64,000 nucleotides of DNA from Cyrtodaria siliqua (taxonomy: Eukaryota > Mollusca > Bivalvia > Adapedonta > Hiatellidae): NCBI GenBank assembly GCA_037043455.1, contig JAWPHD010010211.1, forward strand, positions 32,061 through 96,060, read 5' to 3'. The notes beneath the pieces are model-generated. The model made no database searches and was not told the DNA's origin. It was given only the letters and a program-made list of their open reading frames with translations. The number at the start of each line of letters is the position of its first letter. Position 1 is the first letter of the stretch. The position numbers and the translations under genes were made by a program. Positions 56,101 through 64,000 of the stretch are shown piece by piece.

Positions 56101-56764
56101 TGACGCCAGAGTCTCCATTTGAACAAAGTTGGTAAAGGAACATACGTTTATTGAAATCATTTTCAAAATCTGTAGTGTGGTTTTTGAGAAGAAGATTTTT
56201 AAGGTTTTGACTATTTTTAGTAACCACAGCCATCCTGATCGTCCGACTGACTTTTTTTTTCTTCTGTCAGGAGTATCCATGTGACATTTGAGTAAAATTG
56301 GTCTAACTATTTCAAAGAAAATTGCTGCTAACTGAGCCGACGCCCACGTCGACACCGACGGACAAAATGCCATCGCATAAGCCCTGCTGACGCCTTAATT
56401 GTGAAACCACTTCAAGACATTTTGGGGAGGGGGAAGAAGCGGGTGACGGTCGGTGTGAGGCGTGCTCATGGATTTTCATTGACTTTAATTGGAAAATCAT
56501 CAACAACACAAAACTTGGTGTGTGTTGGTGGTTTGGGTGTGATTGTCTATCTGATGTAAATAAGCTCTGAGATAATGGTTTATATTTGGACACACAGCTA
56601 AGAATTGAATAGATATGGTTTTTTTATACTAAAATGCAATTAACGCTCACTAGATACCATCTTGTGAATACTGAAGGAACATTTAACTAAGGATATTTCA
56701 GTTAATATATATTTTAACCAGACGCAGACGACAACGACAACGTTAGGATGGTCACAATAGCTAT
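56101..56764. other. Intergenic DNA, nothing recognised
   Basis: No supported feature. 'cactggccgacgcccacg'-like GC patches are short. Confidence 0.4.
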
Positions 56765-56850
56765 TTTTTTGTTCATAAACATACTAGCTAAAAATCGAAA
56801 ATTTCCGCAAATATTGAAAATGATTCCTATATAAGATTTGCAGTATGAAT
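56765..56850. repeat. Inverted repeat arm, partner of 54555-54640
   Basis: 'actagctaaaaatcgaaaat' then 'ttccgcaaatattgaaaatgattcc'. It is followed at 56866 by ACGCTCCCTAGTCAGCGGAC, shared with 12190 and, in part, 20620. Confidence 0.65.
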
Positions 56851-57189
56851 CTCACGACTTACGCTCCCTAGTCAGCGGACGTATTTACCGCTTCGTTTCA
56901 AATATGAATATTACATAGTAATTTATAACCGATGCAAAGGAGAGTACTCACGACTGAGTTGACATAAATACTTCAAGAGAGAAGTGTCAGTGTCCTGAAA
57001 AGAAAAGAAAAACTCCTACTTAATTCCATAGCTCGTATGCAGCACCGGTCACTCTATTGCAGCACTGATGCATTTTGTACAGCATTTGTGTTAATTCGAG
57101 TGTATAAGACCACACACGTGTGTAAGTTCCTTTTTTTCATGATAACTCTATGTTTTAACGGCAGTACATGTGAACAGAAGCATTTTATC

Positions 57190-57510
57190 AATGAAAAATA
57201 AAAAATACCTTACTTTTTAGAATCGGTTGAGAAACAAAAAATTCATACGCAAAAGCTGTTTTTGATGTGGCATTTTCAATGCAAAATTCTGCTGCATGAA
57301 AAAAATATGTATATAGCAAAATGTTATTTGCAATTTCTTAATTTTCCGCTGTCCCACCGACAAGGAATTAACATAGTACCCCATCAACAACTCATTTGGG
57401 ATGTAAAATATTGATTTCTCAACCAGTTTTTTTAAAACTAATGTGTTTTTATTGACCACTAAAAATACCAGTTATAATGATATATAATTGATGTAGGTTA
57501 GGGTTGTCGC
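57190..57510. repeat. Dispersed repeat R3, copy 2 (inverted)
   Basis: Complement of 12595-12985: 'cattttcaatgcaaaattct', 'ctgtcccaccgac', 'tattgatttctcaacc', 'attgaccactaaaaatacc'. Confidence 0.6.
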
Positions 57511-57625
57511 AGATTTTGTTTTTATATTGCTACAAACGTGACTTTATGTTAGGCCTTTCTCCAGATACACAAGCAAATGTCATCGACGCTTTTAATAACA
57601 TCTCAAGCTATCTGGATGATATACA
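57511..57625 (+). pseudogene. Short RT remnant, same family as 51262
   Basis: In mixed frames: 'gattttgtttttatattgct' corresponds to the ADFxF stretch, followed by GLSPDTQANVIDAFNN and SYLDDI (the YxDD box). It stops at the border of element C copy 2. Confidence 0.6.
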
Positions 57626-57654
57626 ACCATCATTAAAATCATATCATAATTACG

Positions 57655-58375
57655 CTTTGATTACTCTCCGCTATAGGGTCTGACAACACTGCCTAAGAGG
57701 TCACGTCAGATCGACCTTTCATCTAATTAGTATTCAGTCATGAGAAGAGAACTAAATGCAACCAATGAAAAAGCGCGTTTCATATGCATTTCAGATTATG
57801 TTCGAGTGAACTGGACAAAATGAAAATCCACATAAAACACATATATCGAAAAAAGATAAAGTCGCCTTGTGTTATGTGGATTGCACGATAAAATTCAAAG
57901 AAATGCACTAAATGGCATGTATTACATCAAGAATACGAAGAAAATCATGGGCGCGTTCATGGTTTTGAAATATATATTCTACCGAGATTTTTACGACATT
58001 AGATTTGTAAATAATATGTCCTACTACGTCTGTCCCGCTTAGCTCAGTTCGATAGCTAAGTCGACATTTGCGACTAAAATATTAGTGTGCGTTCAACCTT
58101 ACGAAGCGGTACATTTTCTTGTACCGCTATTGTGAATTCGTCAAACAATCTTGTTGTGTTTTTTGTGTGTTTTTTCAGTAAATATTTCATAATGGTTGGT
58201 TTGTTATGTTTTGTCAACGCAATTATTTTGTGTTTTATAAGCTAAAGGTTACCGACATTGACTCTTCATACTGAGCGTAGACTGCTCCACGCGTTTGACT
58301 GAAACGCTACATGAGCAGTGAAGCAGTCTATACCGAGACGGCTGAAATCTGATGGCAAATCGTAATTTGGATAAT
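57655..58375 (-). mobile_element. TIR element C, copy 2, carrying a tRNA-like sequence
   Basis: Inverted relative to 14471-15228. The TIR 'tactctccgctatagggtct' with 'gacaacactgcc' is at the left end. The other TIR is missing. The tRNA-like block (58030-58120, plus) and the 'gaagcagtctataccgag' hairpin are retained. Confidence 0.7.
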
Positions 58376-58469
58376 CGTTCATTTTCTTCTATGGTTCCTA
58401 AATTTATCCTTCAGGTCTAAAACTCAATAAAGGCTAACGTTCGTATTCTGTCACTCCGTTTCTTGATTT

Positions 58470-59240
58470 AGCCCTATTGTCAACCTTTGTGTTTATGTGA
58501 TGTCTTATTTGGCATTTTATTCATCTATAAATTTGTACTTTGTTTCTCTGTGTGTTTGTGGTTGACTGTCGTCTTTGAATGCTGCTTTTCCTGTTCGATT
58601 TCTATATCTATATTTTTGATACTTCTGATTGCAACAAATGCCATCTAAGTAGCATGTTTAACTAATATGTTTTCAAAAGCAGTTTTCGAAATCTGAAAGG
58701 TTTACATTGTATAGCATTTCTGAAATGTTTTTCTTATATAACATTAATCTGAATTTCAATTGAGATTTAATTTAGTTTAAATGGAGGTAAAAAATAAAAA
58801 TCTCATCTCATCTCCCAGACTATAAAAAATCATTTTCTGTTTCAATTTTTTTTTTTTAACTCATGTATTTTAGATTATTTTAAACATTTTCCAAGCATGA
58901 AAATTATATCATATAAGCATACGTTTATGCAGCGGTGAAATTATTTGGTACATTTTTTTCCATGCAAAATTATCACTAAGTGCAACATCTCCCAGAAAAA
59001 ATGATTCTTTACTACCCGAATGAAGTGCGAAACAAAAAATGCATATTCTGTCATAATAAACTGAGATATACATATTGGCTGTTTATAACAAATGTTGGCG
59101 GACAAAAGCCAAATATAATCATGAAATTAGTTAACTTGGAAAAAAAGTAAGTATGAAAGTCGAACAGGAAATTGCAGCATTCACAGGACACAGTAAACCC
59201 CAAAACACGCAAAGGACAAAACAATGTTATAAAGAAAGGC
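58470..59240 (+). repeat. Segment P3 copy, then AT-rich DNA
   Basis: 58470-58610 matches P3 ('gccctattgtcaacctttgt', 'tgtgtttgtggttgactgtc'). 58611-59240 is AT-rich with nothing recognised. Confidence 0.6.
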
Positions 59241-59600
59241 AATGTTAATAAAGAATAAAGGCAAATGACGTCTCAAACACAAAAAGGGTTGACAATAGGG
59301 CTATCGCCGTGGAAAGGTCAGTGCAAAGAAAAGGTCGCTGTGGGGGTTTAAACCAGGTTCTGGGTAGCACCAAACCTCATACTTACCCTACTGTCATACC
59401 AATAAAACGGGCAGTGTAAATAAAAAAATCCCCGCCATGAACTATTCTCTAACCAAGGCAGCACTTACAGACAATATAAGTAAAACACAAAGATCATGAG
59501 GTGCTCGTGTATATTAAAATATAAAAAAACACACATTGCCTAGTCCTAGAAAGGCCACACAGATGTACTCAATGGAAAGTCGGCACTTCTAAGGATTGGT
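59241..59600 (-). repeat. Segment P3 copy, inverted
   Basis: 'gggttgacaatagggctatc', 'tttaaaccaggttctgggta', 'ctactgtcataccaataaaa', then 'ctcaatggaaagtcggcac'. Confidence 0.7.
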
Positions 59601-59743
59601 GCAAAAGCTATTAAAATATTCACAGTCCTAGACAATAATTTTAGAACCTTGATGCTATGCAACTAAAAGATAAATCTAAATGAAAACCTAAATAGGAACG
59701 TTTCCTTTAATATTATATTTAGACCTTTTAACCCTAGTGAGAG

Positions 59744-60082
59744 GGGCTGGCGAGTGACGCAGTCGATAGCGTCGGCGGATTGTAACCGGAGGCCCCGGGT
59801 TTAATCCTCCGTGGTCGCCACTGTGTCACCGTCGAGAGTGAGTGAGTTCTTGGGGCAAGACACTTTCCCTTAGCCTCGTCCTGTCGGATGGGGACGTAAA
59901 CCGGGGCGGCTCGTGTATCGGTCTATCCTCCGAGCACGTTAAAGAACATAAGGAATCTATTCGATAATAAGAGTAGGCAGGTTCACGGATTCCTATGTAT
60001 CCTTCCCTCCCTCTCTTGGGGCGGTTCTAAATAACTTATGTTGATGTGTTGATGAGCCGATTAACAACATTCAATTCAATTA
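59744..60082 (+). repeat. tRNA-derived SINE family S1, copy 2
   Basis: Same order as 48664-48982: A box region GAGTGACGCAGTCGATAGCG, B box GGGTTTAATCC, 'gcaagacactttcccttagc', 'cggatggggacgtaaaccgg' and the 3' end 'gatgagccgattaacaacat' + 'tcaattcaatt'. Confidence 0.85.
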
Positions 60083-60807
60083 ACCCAAGTGATTTATATA
60101 CTGCAACAAAGCTGCATATTCGCTATTGTTGGCACTTCTCTACTTTTAAAACATGCTAAGATCATTCATCAGAAGTCACATTATTTACATAATATATAGT
60201 TTAAGTTTTAACAAGCGTCAGTGATTTCATTTTATGTTCTTGCTTTATGTAAACATCGCCTTTTTGGACGGAGATAAGGACATTGTCATGTTAATTTCCT
60301 TTTTTAAACTTAGAAATATAACTAATAGAATTTATTCATAGGAAGACCTTTAATGACTTTAGTTTTACATTCATCAAAACTCTAACGTCACCAGTAATCT
60401 TATAGGCAATAACTGGGAGGAAAGATATTTTAGACATGGTACTATATACTACGAGTATTCAGCGTATTGGTGGCTGTGAAGTTTTTTAAAAAAGAAAAAT
60501 CGATTGAGAGTTGCGTTTGTATGAGTATTTCTAAAACTCGCAAAACTATCACAGGTATATGAAAATGACTCAAAACTTTTCTCACTGTATTCGTATTAAT
60601 TAGCAATTCAAATTGAATAACACATGGTTATACCTATTAGGATTTTATAACAAAACTATTTAAAACCAACAACAATGCAAACTAGTTTCATGAATATAGT
60701 TTGACTAGTAGTACTTGCTAGAGGGATAGTCTAACAATAAACTGCTATGGCATGGCAAATGTCTTATGATGTAAAAGTAAAAGTTCACTATTCAGTTGTC
60801 ATGAAAC
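60083..60807. other. AT-rich DNA, nothing recognised
   Basis: No supported feature. Confidence 0.5.
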
Positions 60808-60990
60808 TAAACCCCAGTGGCCTACTTTGCCACTGACCGTTCCAAGGCCCTAGTCCTATTGTCGACCCTTTTGTGTTTGAGCTGTCATTGCATTTTTAAT
60901 CCTTTTTGCTTCCTTGTTGTCTGTTTGCGTGTTTGTTCTGTGTTTTGTGAGCTGCTGTCCTCCTTGATGCTAAATTCCCCTTCCGATCTT
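60808..60990 (+). repeat. Segment P3 copy
   Basis: 'aaaccccagtggcctacttt', 'gccactgaccgttccaaggc', 'cctattgtcgaccctttt'. Confidence 0.65.
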
Positions 60991-61039
60991 TTTCGAAATT
61001 TCATTAACCATGTAAAGTAATATAAAAACAGACAGTAAT

Positions 61040-61445
61040 GTAGTTTCACGGACACAGTCCACTAACACACGCTTTGAAACAAATACACAATTACAATGTA
61101 AATAAGGGAAGGCATGTGACTCGTCACAAACACAAACCGCATTGAAATAGGACTGCCACCTAGACCGGTCAGCGACACAAGGTCCGTTGGGGGAGTTTAA
61201 CCAAGTTCTAGGGATGCAACCAAGCCTCACTCTACCCTATTATCATACCCAATAAAGAAGACGGGACAGTGTAATAAGGATTTACCCGCCACGTTATGAT
61301 TCTCTAACAAACAAGGCAGCCCTAATAGGCAATATAGTATAAACGCATAGATGATCATGTATATAAAATTATAAAAAAAGCTAAAAAGCACATCACAAGT
61401 ACTCAATGACTTTGTAGAAGCCAGAGAAACAAACGAAAAAAAACA
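61040..61445 (-). repeat. Segment P3 copy, inverted
   Basis: 'ggtcagcgacacaaggtccg', 'tttaaccaagttctaggga', 'accctattatcatacccaat', then 'ctcaatgactttgtagaagcc'. With 60808-60990 it forms an inverted pair. Confidence 0.65.
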
Positions 61446-62004
61446 AGACAGACAAGATTTGATGAAAATCATCAAACTCTACCTGTTTGAGATTTAGGTA
61501 GAAGTCATCATCAGGTGCACTAGTAGATGTATCGTAGTAAGGTTTGTAACATGGAAAAAACTTGATTACTAGTTGCATTATAGTGTAAATACATACATGA
61601 ATAGTTAAGGTTTCACTAAACCCTTACTGGTATCGTCGAGAGGTTTGCATTGTGTGCATACCAGTCTTATAAAAATGTTGAACAAACATATGTTTGTCCT
61701 AGTTTAAAAGCAAGTTGAACAATGTCACTCAAAGACCCTGTTATTTGGCCTTGTTTACAAACGTCGTTTAAATGTCAGTGCAATGACATGTTAGTCCTTG
61801 TTAAAGCACTTTGACATTTAAATTCGCATTAAGATTTATAACGAAACACAGCACTAACAATATCAAGTATTAAAACAACAGTTCTCGTTCACATTCAGAA
61901 CAAGGTGGATGCTTAGCATTTGGAAAGTAGGGCCACTTGGCTTGCTTGACACCCACTCAAAACAACTGGCTCTACCGTTGAGTTCTGAGCTCCTTCAAAT
62001 TTCA
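61446..62004. other. AT-rich DNA, nothing recognised
   Basis: No supported feature. Confidence 0.5.
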
Positions 62005-62545
62005 GATTTGTCTAGTAAATGACGTGACAACGCACTGCATGCTTGGTGGTGGACCATTTACAATTCGCCTCTATGCTTTCCTCTATTCATTGTGCAATGA
62101 CCGGACAGGTTGTGGACCCTATGATGACGTCTACCTAAAGCCCAAAAAGGACGGTGACAGTTGATGTTTATCTGCAATCCATGTCTTGTCTGCCCTCAAT
62201 TGGTTTGTTCTCTCTTGTTTTTCTGGCTTCTGCCAAGTCATTCAGTACCCTTCCTTTGTGGTTTTCTAGGTTATTGCCTTTTTGTATCTATATATAATCA
62301 CGGAGCATCTTTGTGTTTACTTATATTATTGCTTATTAATTCTGCCTTGTTGGTTAGAGAATAGTTTCCTTTTTTGCCCCACTGGACAGTTCATAAGGCG
62401 GTAGCTCTATTTGACACCCTTTTGTGTTTGCTGATGTCTTATTTAGCCTTTTAGCCATCTTAAAGATTGTTCCTTTGTGTTTCTGTGTGTTGTTGTAGGT
62501 TGACTGTCCGTCCTAGAATGCTATTTCTCCTGTTCGATTTTTAAG
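62005..62545 (+). repeat. RT 3' end plus segment P3, longest copy
   Basis: It begins in the RT C-terminal region ('cgcactgcatgcttggtggt', compare 52245). It continues through 'tgtgcaatgaccggacaggt', 'ggcttctgccaagtcattca' and 'gagcatctttgtgtttac' to 'ttgtaggttgactgtccg'. This links P3 physically to the RT element. Confidence 0.65.
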
Positions 62546-63409
62546 TGCAGACGTGTGACGTTTTCCGGGCATATGACGAATGTGTTAATACCTCAGAATT
62601 AGTACATGTATAACATTGAAATGAACGCCCCTTACGTCAATCTGCCGGCCCTATATCAAAACTGAACATGGTCACAATGTGTGATACTTGTGGTAAACTA
62701 TATATTAATTTGCATGTTTAGCACAATGTACATGTAATATAAAAGCAGGTCATGTGTAACTACCAGCACTTATACGCATGATCGATTTTAGCACTCGGCC
62801 CAATTAACCTCAATAAAAAACGATTTGTTCCCGAAACATGTCGTTTGTTTCAGACATAATTTACACGACAAGCAAACTTTCCATTTAAAATATGTACCTG
62901 TGCCGATATAAGCGTACGGTAAACTCAACGTCCTTTGGAGTCCTACGTTTCAAACTAAAACTCGGACATATTATAAGGAAGTTCAAGACGACCTTGCTCA
63001 GTCATTGATACTTCGGCTTGGGATTACTATCAAGTAGGTTACATATACATTTACGATGTTTTACAATGTTCATTATCAAATCGAATACTAGTTACTTTGA
63101 AATAAGTTTCAACTTGTGTACTTGTTCCTATATCCGAAAATCACAAATGTAATATATAATCCTTATTCGCTCAATCATTGCTTACATGAATTTATGAGGT
63201 CACAATGCTAAAAATCCAATACACTGAGGCTTGATCCAACAGCTTATATGAGTAAATAATATTCCAGTCGATTCAATGTACTGCATTTGTCTGCACTCTA
63301 TACGTCATAGAGTCATCTTATACACTCTATATACATCAAATAGCAATATAGATGGTATAAAGCGGACTTATTTTTAAGCCCAGCTTTCAAGCTGAGTACT
63401 TTTAACCCT
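62546..63409. other. AT-rich DNA, nothing recognised
   Basis: No supported feature. Confidence 0.5.
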
Positions 63410-63665
63410 GTATATCTTGTATTTTTTGTGATCTCTTGTTTTATTACTGAGTAGGATGAACTGCGTGTGATCTCTTGTTTACTACAAGAGAAGAAGCACA
63501 GTTATAATATATTAGTTACTCTATCGAACCAGGACAACTAGTGATCTCTTGAGTTCTATTACCAAGATTAGATCAAACTCAGTTATGGATGCTTGGTTTC
63601 TATACCTGAGTCAGACTCGCTGTGAATCTTTGTTCCTTAGCCAGAGTCACGGCTCAAGCTCATGA
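63410..63665. repeat. Degenerate outlier of the 36-bp minisatellite
   Basis: Words 'gtgatctcttgttt', 'ctgagtcagactcgctgtga' and 'ttccttagccagagtc' recur at about 36-38 bp. They are clearly the unit of the 33.5-37.5 kb array in strongly decayed form, 26 kb away. Confidence 0.65.
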
Positions 63666-63689
63666 TAGCTCTTGTTTCTTTGCATACAC

Positions 63690-64000
63690 ACAGGATATCG
63701 CGCTCATCGACCCCGAGATATACATGGGGGGAATGGAAAGGTCTTATCTGAACTGTAAAAGAAAAAAGTCACAGCGCGCACCAAAATCCGGTATGCATAT
63801 AAACGTTAGTAGCTGGCGGGAACAGCAACACACACCATGTGTCCTGATATGCAATGCTGCAAAGAACTACTATCAAATGGGTATTTCGGTTCAGATCAGT
63901 GATTTCAACCCCGCGTATAAGTGTTTTAGTTCAGAGCCTCGTCCCATCGATAAAATACACATATACCGAGGGTGGGAATTCTCAGTCTAACTCTCCGTCT
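63690..64000. mobile_element. Element J, copy 2 (cut by window edge)
   Basis: Matches 54900-55230: 'aaaatccggtatgcatataa', 'acgttagtagctggcggg', 'aaatgggtatttcggttcag', 'gtataagtgttttag'. Confidence 0.65.

Overview
This is AT-rich, intron-bearing animal DNA, most probably from a bivalve mollusc. That call is an inference. It rests on short genes with GT/AG introns, a heparan-sulfate-type sulfotransferase, tRNA-headed SINEs, several LINE and Penelope-type reverse transcriptase remnants, and a very dense load of hairpin-forming MITEs and minisatellites. There are no operons, no rRNA genes and no CRISPR arrays. Most of the window is repeat-derived or featureless intergenic DNA.

Three loci look like real host genes. 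(1) At 10.4-11.45 kb, minus strand, a single coding exon of 348 aa encodes a type II membrane sulfotransferase resembling heparan sulfate 3-O-sulfotransferase, but the usual catalytic Glu and His positions read Gln and Asn. (2) At 40.6-43.4 kb, plus strand, a TATA box, a predicted non-coding first exon, a 1.6 kb intron and a 301-aa coding exon form a gene whose product looks like a degenerate member of the endonuclease/exonuclease/phosphatase fold. (3) At 49.1-53.3 kb, minus strand, two phase-matched exons encode a predicted 142-aa secreted, methionine-rich protein. A paralogous signal-peptide first exon with its own TATA box lies at 0.77-0.88 kb, and the rest of that gene would be off the left edge.

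Layout. 0-7.5 kb: a paralogous first exon plus MITEs, including a 613-bp long-TIR element and a 222-bp Tc1/mariner-type MITE. 7.7-12 kb: two same-orientation copies of one foldback element flank a LINE 3' end and the sulfotransferase. One copy holds about 24 units of a 43-bp satellite rich in GTCACGTGAC palindromes; the other holds one unit. 14.5-26.6 kb: a TIR element carrying a tRNA-like sequence, then a broken basic, Cys-containing DFSENY-motif ORF. That ORF is split by about 9.8 kb of DNA bounded by inverted arrays of CGCTAAAGGTAACAA, and the interval holds LINE, SINE and MITE debris. 27.5-29 kb: two minisatellites. 33.5-37.5 kb: a 4-kb, 36-bp minisatellite with a 216-bp higher-order repeat. 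38-47 kb: dispersed repeats around gene 2. 48-64 kb: SINEs, gene 3, a Penelope-type RT remnant with a MITE nested in it, many copies of a short segment found 3' of that RT, and a second copy of the tRNA-bearing TIR element.

All calls come from reading the sequence by eye. Intron structures are predictions without transcript support, and family names for repeats are provisional.
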